Part shown: positions 49,421 to 61,117 of the stretch, piece by piece
Position numbering within the stretch: position 1 is the first letter of the stretch
Layout: each line of letters opens with the position of its first letter
From: Hydractinia symbiolongicarpus
Taxonomy: Eukaryota; Cnidaria; Hydrozoa; Anthoathecata; Hydractiniidae
Direction: 5' to 3'
Length of the DNA stretch: 64,000 nt
NCBI RefSeq assembly: GCF_029227915.1
Contig: NC_079887.1
Span: 15,435,650-15,499,649 of the forward strand
Translations under genes and position numbers: made by a program
Notes under the pieces: generated by a model
The model's input: only the letters and a program-made list of their open reading frames with translations
The model's database searches: none
What the model was told of the DNA's origin: nothing

Positions 49421-49850
49421 AGGTATGTTATTTTTTTTATTTCAACCAAACCCACAACACTAGCACCCTGCTTCATTTAGTAACAAATCTTTTATTGCTT
49501 TGTCCTAAAGTAAATTTGTCGCAAAAACGTTTTAAATATCTTGAGGACGTGAATGAAGAAGCTTATTTCTCGAAGATGCTTATTATCGAAGTTCAAGTTA
49601 AAAAGTTTTTTTTTGAGAGACAATCAGATTTGATTCAGGCCTCTTAATGTCTCTTCTGTATGTAGGGCAACTGCAACTTTATTCCCAGCGTCTGTTGTCT
49701 CTTTTCTATAACCGAAGACGAACATGTCTTAGAAAAGATAGATGCCCTGGGGACGAGGTTGGGGCAACTGGTCCGGTGGTGACCACAAACGTAGAGTAAA
49801 ACAATTCGGGTTAAATATTTGTGCACAAAAAAATGCTTATCTTCATTTAA

Positions 49851-50125
49851 GGCGGATTTTCACGAAGCGAATTGAACGGCGAATTGTATCTGAGCATGCG
49901 CAGTTTTGTTTATTTTGATTTTGCATCGAAATATTCGCTTCGCTGAAAAGTAGAAACAGTTCCTACTTTTTCGCGGCTAAAGATTTCGCTGCTACTTTTT
50001 GACCAATCAGAACGCGGTTAACTAATGTAAACAATGAATTTGGCGCCTAATTTATTTTGTCGTGAAAATTAAAAAGCGAATCCGCCGTCGAATTCGCCGT
50101 TCAATTCGCTGCGTGAAAATCCCCC
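49851..50125. mobile_element. 275-bp MITE with about 35-bp TIRs
   Basis: The left end GGCGGATTTTCACGAAGCGA continues ATTGAACGGCGAATT; the complement of the right end reads GGGGGATTTTCACGCAGCGA then ATTGAACGGCGAATT, only two mismatches over 35 bp. A clear target duplication was not seen. The high TIR identity suggests a young insertion. Confidence 0.8.
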
Positions 50126-50949
50126 ATAAAAGCTAAAGATCTGCTGTTACCTTCTTTATTCCACAAACTTGCTTGAGGTATGAATTCTATGCCTCGATTA
50201 TCCCTAAAATATTGAGAGTTATATTTCTCATATTTCTTTTATTTGGCAGCGTGTTCGGAAGAAATAAGAACAGCCAGATTTCTGTTTAAATTTTCTTTAT
50301 TCTTACATAAAAACGTGTCTGTATATCTATAAATAAGTGAGCGCTCTTAAATAAACCGAAGAACTAACTTCAACCTGTACAAATTTTCGCAGAGAATTAA
50401 TTCTGTTGATTTGTGTCTTTCGTTTTCCTCTGATTGCATAAGTCAGAATGATTAAATTTCACGGATAGGCGCTGCAAAGAAGTAATTTCCTTAAAATCTC
50501 ACTTGAAACTTTATGGCGCGAAAATTTGTAGGAACAAAGTAGATCAAAGTGTTATTTGAATCCAATACAGTATACATTCGCTAATAGGAATTCGAACGTA
50601 TGTTTAATTTGGTTATCACCTTAACAACATTTTCAGAAAATTCCAAAAGAAGTCCATCTAAATCCGAAAAAATTATTTATCTGTTCGGAGTAGCGAATGA
50701 ATACTGTAAGTAAATCGTGTAAAAATTGTAAAAATTATAAATAATTATAACAACAACATAAAAATTATACCAGTGAAATTTACAGTGTTTAGCAACGAGT
50801 AATATTATGCACGTTTTTGTTTCTAAAAAAAAATAAGCAGTTTTTTTCAAAAATGTTCTTCACTTGTTCTAAAATTTTTGGTAGAAAGTCTTAGTTTGTA
50901 TATAATTTTTTCTTCAAAAAAACGTGCAAAACACCCGAATTGCTATAAT

Positions 50950-50955
50950 TTTATT
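50950..50955 (-). terminator. Poly(A) signal AATAAA of the GH63-like gene
   Basis: AATAAA on the minus strand lies about 50 bases beyond the stop codon at 51004-51006, a typical place for a short 3' UTR. Confidence 0.5.
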
Positions 50956-51003
50956 CGATTGTGTGCAAAATTACAAAGTAGTCAACTAAATAAAAAAAGG
51001 CAA

Positions 51004-54000
51004 TTATTCTCTTGACGCTGCGACTGTGTCCAAACAGGAAGTAACGAGTGCTGTCCAACCAGTTTGATGACTGAAAAAGAATCAGAAAATCGTAAAAGTA
51101 AGATATCTTGACATTATTTTAGCTTTTCGCCAATTTTCGCCATTAATTTATAAAAACTTCAAAGTCCACGATTGGCCAACAAACAATAAATTTAAACTCA
51201 TACCTGGCACCACAACCCCGACCAGTGTCGCCGTCAAAAAACTCGTAAAACAAAATCTCATCCTTCCACGTGTCGTCTTTCCAATACTTCTCGTCGTTTC
51301 CATGACAAGGACGGCGTCCATTCTCGTCAGCAATAAATAACCGGCTGAGTCGTTTAGCTATCTCTGTGCTGGCGTCTTTTAGGCGGATAAAATTACCAGA
51401 ACGAGTCGGGAATTCAACTTTAAAGCTATCTTTGTAGAAATAGTCATAACGTTCCAACGCCTTCATTATAACAAAGTTTACTGAAATGAAAAACAAAATT
51501 CTGATCGCTTAAGTTTCGCTTATTCTTTTTCTTTAATTAATTTTTCAACAGTCTCAGGTTAATACAATGTTAGAGTGTCGAATCAAAGTCGTTAAAAAAT
51601 CTTGATTTTAGACTACGGAGTCATTAGGTTTACTGAAGTAGAATGTGAGAGCTTTTGTTATGGACAATAAAGCCTGGCCTCTCTTATTTCGAAGTGTGTA
51701 GGAAGGATACAAGCAGGATGCGAACAAAAAATCATACCTGGCATCCAGATAGGTCCACGCCAGTTGCTGTTTCCTCCGAACAAGTTACTGTTAGACTCCC
51801 CTGGCGTGTACGGCACAGAATAAGTTTGACCACCCAGGGTCAATTCGAATGGATGATCTTTGTGATACTTGGAGAGGGAACGAATACCGTACGGCGATAG
51901 AAACTCGTCCTCGTCAAACAGGTATTTTAATATTCGTTTAAAACGATTCGGCTGAGCAAACGATAACAAATAGTTGTAATCGGAGCCAGGAGCTTTAGCC
52001 ATCTAGAAACAGAACACTGGTTAGGTCGTACTGGTACAGAGGCAGCACATTCGAATTGTATTCACTAAGTTACCGCTCCCTCCTATTCTTAGTCCGTCGT
52101 ACCTCAACTGTAGCACCCGCTTGTGTAACATGTAAGCAAATAAAACAAAGCAACATGTATTCCTGAAGGAAATATAGCGAATTTATAGTAAGAGGCGAAG
52201 TGCAGTCCATAAGGTATTCGTGTTCTAAGAACGCTTGCTTTTCCAATACCCTTCAAACGCCTTACACACAAATATAAAGTCGTGGCTAATTATTTTAGCG
52301 GATCGAAATATTGAATCGCAGTTGTACATTTCTGAGATTTCGCTTCTCACAATTGTTATCAACTTAACCGCACTTACATTCTCTCGTATATCCTTCCTAT
52401 TAGCTAAGAACCAATCTAATCGCTTCTTAAAGCCGGGCAATTTCTTCACCACGGAATCTTCGAGTACCAACACGGAGTAGAGAGGGATGAGTCCGACCAT
52501 GGAGCGAATTCGACACGTGATGGATTGGTCGTCGCATCTCATCTTGTCGTAGTAAAAGCCATCTTCTTCGTCCCACAAACCGTTACCTGCGATATACCAT
52601 ATTTGTCGTAATTTTTGCGCGTAAATTTTTCTCGCATTAGGCAAGATACATTCTTATCAATGAACGTATGTTGGAAGTTTAAAATCTTCACAAAATAACA
52701 AGAAATAAGAAGTAGAATTTGGGGTTTTAGACAAAATATAGATTGGCACAGCGCTTGGTTTATGTAAAAAATAAAATAATATTTCCAGGCGCATTAATTT
52801 TTGCGCGTAATTTCTTTCCTAAACTTCACGAAAAAAGGAACATTATTGCACGAATTCTCGAAAATGAGTACAAAGAAAGTTACACACTTTCTACCAGGAT
52901 GATGCTACCTCAGTTTTTCTGTAAATATGCTCAAATGGTAAAAAAAATTGTTTAGCTTTCACACGAACCAAAATGTGGAAGTGCATTCTGATATTAACAA
53001 CCACCTAATAGCTTTCAAGGACACAAATCTTTTTTAACAACCAACTTACCTCCCAGACCGTTCATAGCATCCACAATCATGATAAAATGCTCGAAAAATT
53101 TGGACGCCATGTCTTCATAAGTCGGATCGTCCACAGCCAAATCAAGTGCGATACCTAACATCTTTAGACTGAAAAAGCCCATCCATGCAGTGCCGTCAGC
53201 CTAATAAAGATGACGGAACAACAAATTCTTTGCATGAACTTAAAACGTTTATGACATGTGTTAGCACAGCATGGAATTATACTTATCGTTTGCACCCTCC
53301 GGTGTGTTTAGCAAATTGAGGTAATTTTTTAAGAAAACGCCTTTCTTTGAAGGTGATGTAATTGCAAAAAATAGAACTGTTTGACAAGAACATGGAAAGC
53401 TTACAAAAATTAATAACATCCGCAAGCTAGTTTGAACGTAAGAATACTCACTTGCTCCAATTCGCCGCCATTTGGGAGAGGTTGAGATCGATCGAATACA
53501 CCTAGAAAGCAAAAGATGACATAAATTTCCTCACTTAAACAAAAACACCAACAACAACGGTAACAATATTTTAGCTTGTTTAGTTACATACCGCATCGTT
53601 TGGTGAAAACATTTTTTTGCTAATGGAATAATTATCTTTTTTTATAACTTTGACTTTAAAGTTTTATTGTCAAAGTTTTATTGTGAACAACAACAACAAT
53701 AACAACAACGACAACGACAACAACAACAATAACGACAACAAAAACGACAACAACAACAACAATAACAACAATAACGACAACAACAACTAGCAGCAACAAC
53801 AACATCGACAATAACAAAATCATCAACAACAGCAGCAACCTACCGATGTTATCAAGTCCTAAAAAGCCGCCGCTAAAAATGTTCTTTCCATCCGGGTCCT
53901 TACGATTCACCCACCTAAAGGTAAACACAAAAAGGATATACGACAGAAAAATATACAAAACAAACACAAACAAAAAGCGAAATAATACTTGTACTAGACA

Positions 54001-57000
54001 AGTATCATTTCGCGAAATTAAAAACAAGAAAACGTCTTACCATGTAAAATTCAATATTAACTTCTGAAAACAGCGAGCAAGAAACACATTGTCTCGACTG
54101 CCCCGCTTTCCAGTCATTTTAAACACATTGTGTACCGCCAGGGCGTGCACGGGTGGGTTGACGTCATTGAAATTAAACTCGTAAGCAGGGATTTGTCCGT
54201 TAGGCGACATATACCACTCACGTAGGAACAGGAGGAGTTGAGATTTAGCGAAGGTCGGATCGATACGACCGAACGGAACCATGTGGAAAGCAAGATCCCA
54301 CGTGGCATACTAGAACAAAAGAAAAATTTTGCTTACAAAAAAAAAAATAATTCTGCTTACACTGACAGAACTTTAATCCATCTCTTTTAACCTTATTTTA
54401 ACAACAACAAAATTAGTACATGCTTTGGCAGTCAAACACCCTTCCTCGTTACTTTAATAGGTTTGCCACCAAATTCCTTGATATTCCCTGATTTCATGTA
54501 GCCACCGGAGGAAGGGAGAACAAGAAAACACAAAAATTAGACAAATAAATAGTTAACACTCTCGTCCTTAAAACAATCTACAAATATTAAGCAGCTGTTA
54601 TACAGTAGTCACATCCACAGAAAAATAGTTAATCTGTTTTTAAGTAAAGAAGTATGACAGTAAGCTACTTCTTATATTTAGCAAGACTAAAAGCACTCCC
54701 AAACCATTCAAAATGATTACGAAGAAGCAACCAAGCAACAAAGTGCACAGGCAAAATGTATTTTCTAAATAAAGCAAAATTAAAACAAAATGTGTCCAAG
54801 AATGTAACAAAAGAATCTTTTTTCCAAGCGTTAATCTAACAAAATTATTAAACCATGGATTCTATTCTATTTTCCACTTATACATTTTCTCTTCTCAAGC
54901 AACACTTTAAGGGTAATGTCAATAATTTTTTCTCATTCTCTTCTGATTTGCGCTTAAGATTGTTTCCTTTAGAAAGAATAGCTTTAACTTTTACCAAATC
55001 ATTAAGTGACTACCTTTTTTTTGAACACAATCTTCAAACTCTTAATTACAAACCTCACAAGTTTCGTACAGAACTTTTTGTTGGATCCTCTGTCCACGAT
55101 TAAGAGTTAAATCAATTTGAAAACTTTAAAAAGATTCTTGTATTAATTGTTGATCTTAAGCTGTTTAACGTAAAAATGGTCCAAGTTTTTGAAATTCTAG
55201 TAATGGACAGTTAGATGCATCTCTTATCAGCTAAGCAAACGAATTACTGAAAGTAGCTGATTTAGTAGCTGCTTTATGTTTTGTGATGCAGTTTCAACAT
55301 TTTTAAGAAGATAACGATGATTACAAATGTTGACTCTACGTTCAAACAAAAAGTCTTATCCACAAGAAAAAGCGAACAAACTTGGGAGGTTCACAGAAGT
55401 TCACGAAAAAAACACTGATTAACATTAATTTAAAAATTAAGACGTGGCTCTGATAAAATTCTGTCCTATTACCTGATATTCCCTGTTTTCCAAGATTTTC
55501 ATGATCTGCTGGCAACCCTGTCTACATTAAGCTACAAAAAGTTTAAAAATATGCTCTCACCCACGGATACTCCCATTTATCTGGCATCGAAATAACATCG
55601 CGATTGAACAAATGCTTCCACTCCTTATTTCGCCCATCCTTTCGACTCTCTGGAGGAGAAGGTTGATTTGGATCTCCTTCAATCCAGTCTTTCACAATAT
55701 AGTGATAAAACTGTTTCGACCACAAGAGTGAAGCGTAGGCTTGTCGTGCGACTTGCTGCTCTTCGGGAGTTAACTTGGCTGAAAGATTTAAAGTGAAGTT
55801 ATTATTCAAAAGAATCCTAGTAACATCTTACGAAAACATCTGGGATTTGTAGAACAACATCGACAGTCATGGTCTTTTGGATAACTTTTAAGTTGTGATG
55901 CGCTACAACTGTGATAAGTTTAATTCTGTTTGGGAATGCTGAATGAAAGTTATTGAGGGGAGAAAAATGAACACCCTAGTACAGCTTAATGATTTTTTAC
56001 TCTTCGTTGACAATGTTACACTTTGCAAACTGACCATGAGCTTGGTGAAATAATCGCCTATTTTTAAAGTTGCTAAGTAAAGGATTAAATCTTTCCTTTA
56101 TTGTAATACTTCTTGGATATTACAACTATCAAAAGGAACCTGAGGCATAAAATAATGTTTGACTTATATTATAAGGCTTAAAAAGTTAGTTTTAAATTTT
56201 TTAAAAAGCTCTTTTCATTCTTAAGATATTATTAAGATATTATTGTATACCCCAAGTTCCCCTTTAAGCATAACAAAAAAAAGAACAAGAGAAACACTCA
56301 CAAGATACTACCTTGGAGTAAAACTCATCCGTTTCAGATTTTCTTGCCGTGAAAACATCATCAAAGTTTTCCTTGGTGAACCAGGAATCCTTCAAAGTGT
56401 CACAGTTGTCGCGGTTATCGAGTTTAACTCGAATTTGATAGCTTTCTTTCGGTTTTAACGTTAGCTCGTAATGAGCAGTCACTTTCGTACCACGTTGATC
56501 AGGATTAACCGCATCGAGTTCTTTTTCTATAATGTATCGATGAAAAGCGTCTTTCACGTATTTAGTGTACTGCTCTGTACCATACAATTTCTACAATTAA
56601 AAAAATTGAAATAAAAAATTAGTTTCGCTTTAACAAAAGTATAATTTATAGTTTGACAGAGAGAAAACCTTTGCAACTTTAACTTACAGTGGCACTTGGA
56701 ATTAATATTTTGCAAACTTTATTTGTTCTGACTAAAAAAACTTTTTTAACTTATTACTTTGGAAAACAATTTGCCCCGTATAATCTTACCCAGGTAAACA
56801 ATAACTAAAGATTTAGCTAAAGAATGTTTGAAAAAATCCAAAAAATCAATTGTTTATAAAAAAAAAGTGTAATTGTTAAAAGTACCTCCATCTGTTTCTT
56901 AACAAAATGGTTAAAAAGGTGTTTAGCGTAAAAATAAATCAACACACACCAGAACAAATAAACTTTATCTATCAGCCTTTCTAATTTATACGGGTACTTG

Positions 57001-58356
57001 GCAACTTTAAAAATTTTAATTAAAAATTCTTTTATACAAGAATATTCCATATTGTGAAATAAAAAGAAACAGAAAAAAACAACACCGTAAATTTTGCAAA
57101 AATAATAATGGTGTCACACTTATGGATACAGCTCTTTTAATAAATTTTAGTCAAAACTTATGGTGTGAATTCTTATTAAAGAGTGGGGGGTGAATATTTT
57201 GTGTCTCAATTATTTCAGTCGTTTTTATATCAGTGATTATGAATTGTTAGAAGAACATCTGCTCCATATTAAATTCACCCAACAAAAAAAGCATTGCAAA
57301 AGGACAACCATTACCTGTGAATTGGTCTCGTTTTCAGTAAATAAAAGTTCAGGTGGTTTACCATCTTGTCCTACATCCCAATAGAATTTGGATTTGTTTA
57401 GGCTCTCGTGCTTACACAACACCTCAGCATCACCTGATTTTCTAATCTGGGGCTTCATCGTGCAGCCTTCGTGGAGACAACCCCATATCCAAGTGTTTCG
57501 ATACCACAGTGTGGGTAAAACGTGTACTGTGGCTGTGTCGGGTCCTCGGTTCGTCACAGTTATCAAACCTAGAACCTCATCAGCAGAGCTTTTCGCATAT
57601 TCAGCAGTGACATCAAAATATTTGTTTTCGTCGAACAATCCTATAAAAATTGTTATTATTAACACACCAACTTAAAAAAAAAAATTAGTTAAATTTGATA
57701 AAATTTTACAAGGTAAGCTTCCTGAAATCAAGCTAATCAGCTCTAACAATCAAAAATTTAGGGGAAAAAATGTACCAAAAAATGTTTTGGGTGTCAAAAA
57801 TTGAGCATTAGAAGGTGAGCCAAAATATAGATCTATGTTTTCTATAGTTTAAAGGTTAAAATCTACTTCACAACAGACCACTCAAACTAAATTATTTTTG
57901 TACCAACCATGGACAGGACTACACAAAGAAGTTGTGAGATGGGCTTAAGACTTATTTGTATACCAAAAAAGTAAATAGAGTTGATAAGTGTAGAGACTTG
58001 ATAGTTCCTGGGGCAAAGCCCAGAGGCAGACTGAGTAAGACTTGGGAGGAGGTTATAAGAACAGACTTGATGCAGATCTAACACAGCCTAGATCAGATGG
58101 CAGACATGGCGCGTGGCCTTGTGGTTATGGAGTTCGCTTCGTAATCACAAGGTCCGTGGTTCGGTCCACAGCGCGGGCATGTTTAGCAAGTGCCTTTGCC
58201 ACAGCTACGGGTCAACCCATACCATGTGAGGGAAATTGGGTAGGTATTGCCGGTGTATACTTAATGTATACATTCAGAACACAGGACCCACATTGATAAC
58301 AGTGTTTCCAACACTGAAGTGGCTATCCTGTATAAATATTCGGAATAATAATAATA

Positions 58357-58415
<59 letters not shown>

Positions 58416-59452
58416 GATTGGAATAGTGTCATTAATATACCCCGTCCAACCTATGCTATCATGGAAAATGGATGTTAAGCTGAGGATGATGATGATGATG
58501 ATGATATATCATATGCATCTAAGATTAATTAAACTTGATTCTAAAAACGTGTTGCCTATTTCTTACATGGAAAATTCACAATCATAAACAAAGGGAGAGT
58601 TAAAGTAAAAGAAAGCCAATTGAATTCAAAGTTGTGATTAACCATACTGAAGGCTGGCATTACTGACCTGTATCAAGCAACTCGAACTCAGGTTTATCAA
58701 CACCTCTACTGCGATTTTCATTCACCAGCCAAGCATAGGGATACTCATTTTGTGGATACTTATACAGGGCTCGCATGTAAGAGTGAGTTGGAGACGAGTC
58801 TTGATAATAATAGAGCTCCTTAACATCTTCGCCATGGTTGCCTAGAAAAACGAGTGCAAGTAAAATTAAGTTTAGGTTCAACTAAAGCTTCCACTCTATA
58901 ATATATTCTAAATGCAGTCTGATTTGCCCCTCTTTGCTAACTAGTACTGGAGAAAAATGCATGTAACACACAATGATATCACTTGATAAATATATGGTCA
59001 TTTTTCAAGCACTTTTAGATTTTCTCCATTTTAAGCTGTTTTCACGATTTTTGCTAATAATTTTTAAAATTTGCAAAATCTCGATATCCAACAATGGTAG
59101 AAATGGGAAGTATATTATAAAGTATTTAAACAGCGAAAAACATGAATCAAACGTTGTATCATAGCTAGACAGAAATTTAACTTAACCTTAAAAAATTAAG
59201 TAAAATACATTACTTATCAAACAGTTTAACAAGACTAACCTAAAAATTATCTGATAAACCAGATTGCATTAACAACACTTACCTTCTGAATTAATTAAAC
59301 CAAAAAGTCTTTCTTTTAATATAGAGTCCTTTGTATTCCAAAGACTCAAACCAAAACAAAGACGACATTGCCGGTCTGTAAACCCAATCAACCCATCTTC
59401 ACCCCACCGATAGGCTCTTGACCTCGCATGGTCATGACTGAAATACTCCCAG
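51004..59452 (-). CDS. GH63-like glycoside hydrolase (YMR196W-type), 13 exons, N-terminus missing
   Basis: Exons in transcript order: 59452-59283, 58841-58668, 57640-57315, 56590-56302, 55778-55561, 54309-54041, 53914-53844, 53501-53452, 53200-53050, 52586-52378, 52002-51738, 51480-51204, 51070-51004. Frame is kept throughout, giving about 844 aa. Motifs in order: [138 protein letters not shown] and HQTGWTALV. These mark the (alpha/alpha)6-barrel GH63 group of bacterial/fungal glucosidase-like proteins and yeast YMR196W. By analogy with clan GH-G, the Asp of TWDLAFH and the Glu of LFYEFF are the likely acid/base pair (inference). Substrate unknown; no signal peptide can be judged. The opening exon starts in mid-codon, so roughly 30-50 N-terminal residues must lie past the right edge; I found no such exon in 59453-62600. 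The junction 56302/55778 was chosen by frame and family spacing. Confidence 0.88.
53683..53833. repeat. (AAC)n-rich microsatellite
   Basis: Imperfect AAC/GAC/AAT triplets run for about 150 bp in the intron between GH63 exons 7 and 8. On the minus strand it reads as an artificial valine-rich frame that should not be taken as protein. Confidence 0.9.
54310..55560 (-). other. GH63-like gene, largest internal intron
   Basis: 1.25 kb, AT-rich, between the exons ending KWEYPW and beginning YATWDLAF. No element or gene recognised. Confidence 0.6.
57975..58505 (+). mobile_element. LINE 3' fragment interrupted by a SINE
   Basis: The left part (57975-58098) encodes broken [15 protein letters not shown] and SLDQ; the right part (58419-58505) continues with TGGAATAGTGTCATTAATAT, the CCGTCCAACCTATGCTA end and a (GAT)n tail. 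Compared with the uninterrupted copy at 33431-33723, the break falls inside AGATCAGATTGGAAGAG. Sense strand is opposite to the GH63 gene whose second intron hosts it. Confidence 0.85.
58099..58414 (+). mobile_element. tRNA-derived SINE (copy C) nested in a LINE
   Basis: Its tRNA-like head has TGGCGCGTGGCCTTGTGG (A box region) and GGTTCGGTCC (B box, 58158-58167). A central domain (AACCCATACCATGTGAGG) and a long (AAT)n tail (58346-58410) follow. AGAT at 58095-58098 and 58415-58418 is the target duplication in the LINE. The head is different from that of the SINE at 10252, yet the central domain is shared. Confidence 0.87.
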
Positions 59453-59814
59453 CTACAAAAAAACAGAGCACAAATTCTTAAACACAACTTCCATGCATCA
59501 AGTACTGGGAATATGGAAAGTGGAAAAGATTCTCAATGTATATAACAGAAGTAAATTTTTAAACAGGAATACACCTAATAAAATAAATAACTGTAAGTAT
59601 AAACAATGTTCTCTTTTCACTTCTTGTGTATAAATTCGGTTCCCTCATTGAAATAACTTCTAATGGAAGCAAAAGAATTTTTTTGGTATGGTTATATTGA
59701 AAAGAGATCTGGAAAGTCTGGAATTTAACTTCAGAATTGTAAGAGACTTTTTGGTTGGCTAGCCAAAGAAGTAATTCTTTTGTCTTGTCGATTTAGATAA
59801 AAAATTATGTTGCA

Positions 59815-59945
59815 TGGGACCAGTTTAAGAAGTGTTTCGTTGTTGTATGGTAGTGAGACATGGGCAGTGGAGCATAAAAATCTTGATCATATATAGAAGG
59901 GAATGGTTAGGTTGATGTGTAGGGTTAATCCAGTGCTATCCGTTA
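59815..59945 (+). pseudogene. LINE reverse transcriptase fragment
   Basis: It encodes SLLYGSETWAVEHKNLDHI, a stop, then KGMVRLMCRVNP, the same thumb region as the fragment at 27931-28278 but more decayed. Too short to carry activity. Confidence 0.75.
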
Positions 59946-60512
59946 TTTCTCAATTGTAATTTATTCTCAATTTCCACTTTATTTAACTCAAACCAAACAT
60001 AGGATTAAAATCTTTTTTAAAAACATGATAGCATGTGTTCTTTCTCTTAAATAGAAGTATATATGGATATCAAATTTTTATAGATAAGGAATCCGTAACT
60101 GCTTGGCAAAAGATTACGCAAGACATTGCATTGGGTTATGCGATAACGATCTGCTGTTGTGAATTAAATTGTTTTAAAGCATCTAAGAAGATGAAATTAT
60201 TTCTTTTCCGAGCTGCTCATGAGTCCCAATCTAAATCTAATAGTCACCGCTTTAAATTTTTTATTACACACTTATGTATATACAACACCAGTTAAGACAG
60301 AAAAAAACCCAGAAGTAAATTAAACAGAAAATGCAGTTGTGTGGAAACCTAGCTTAGAACAGTTTATCAAAATAATGAAGTTTTCAGTATAGCAGCGCTA
60401 AGAAAAATAAAAAAAAAATAAATAAAATAGAACTCTGATTTAATTAAGTCTAATTTTTCAGGCATTTTAATTATTCATAATCTAAAGGAGTGAACAGCAA
60501 TAATATAAAGAA

Positions 60513-61117
60513 CTAGTCGATAAGGCCCGTGGAGAAATCCACTTAGGCAGAAGCGCAATGAAAAATAGGTTGTTTTAGACGTTTTGCTGACGTCAACAGT
60601 GCATATCCTAAAAAAATAGTTAAATTTAGTTTGTTCCTTGATTGTAATGTGTAGAGGTTGAAACGCTGATCAAAATAATGTATAGGATCAGGTTTTTGAT
60701 GAGCGGTTAATGAGATAAAAGGGTTTAAAAATTTTGCTGATGTCAGCAAAATCCCTACCCTTTGTAGGTTTTTTGATGACGTCATCAACCTGTCCATTTC
60801 GAAACGGATTTGGTAACACAGGTTTGGAAAACTTACCCAAATTGGTCCTAGGTGGTCCCTAGTTACCCACGCGGTGAAAAATAATTGACGTCACCACATC
60901 GTTTCCAAGTTATTTAGCCTCAAAGTTTTAGGTGCACTGTAATGGCTTCATTAATTCAATATAGGATATTGACGTTAAAGTACTGTTATTGACATCGCGC
61001 CGTTACGTCAGAAAATTTAACATATTAGACATAAGTTTTTTGGCAACATCAAAGGAAAATGACGATATCCACTTTGCCTGTTACAAACAGACACAGTCTC
61101 TGTATTATTATAAGAGA
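60513..61117 (-). mobile_element. Helitron-like element, longer minus-strand copy
   Basis: On the minus strand it starts A|TCTCTTATAATAATACAGAGA at 61117 and ends with GTGGATTTCTCCACGGG hairpin sequence, CTTATCGA and CTAG (60513-60516) followed by T. Ends match the 142-194 bp copies at 17494-19053, but the 605-bp interior differs. No Rep/helicase coding is visible. Confidence 0.7.

Larger units (their letters stand above)
47884..51003. other. Convergent intergenic region between NAA25 and the GH63 gene
   Basis: The two genes end tail to tail across 3.1 kb. The region holds an inverted-repeat element (48773-49420), a GGGGACGAGGTTGGGGC transposon scrap near 49750 (a motif I recall from end fragments in many invertebrate genomes), a 275-bp MITE (49851-50125) and the poly(A) signal of the minus-strand gene. 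No gene seen. Confidence 0.65.

Noticed and set aside
53656-54027. Valine/leucine-rich open frame on the minus strand
   Set aside because: It is a translation of the (AAC)n microsatellite running into the real GH63 exon at 53844-53914 in another frame.
58042-58296. 84-codon open frame on the plus strand
   Set aside because: It translates the SINE head and body; no protein family match and it crosses the SINE/LINE junction.
60035-60295. Candidate missing N-terminal exon of the GH63-like gene
   Set aside because: Plus strand and lacks the tryptophan-rich motif expected before [15 protein letters not shown].
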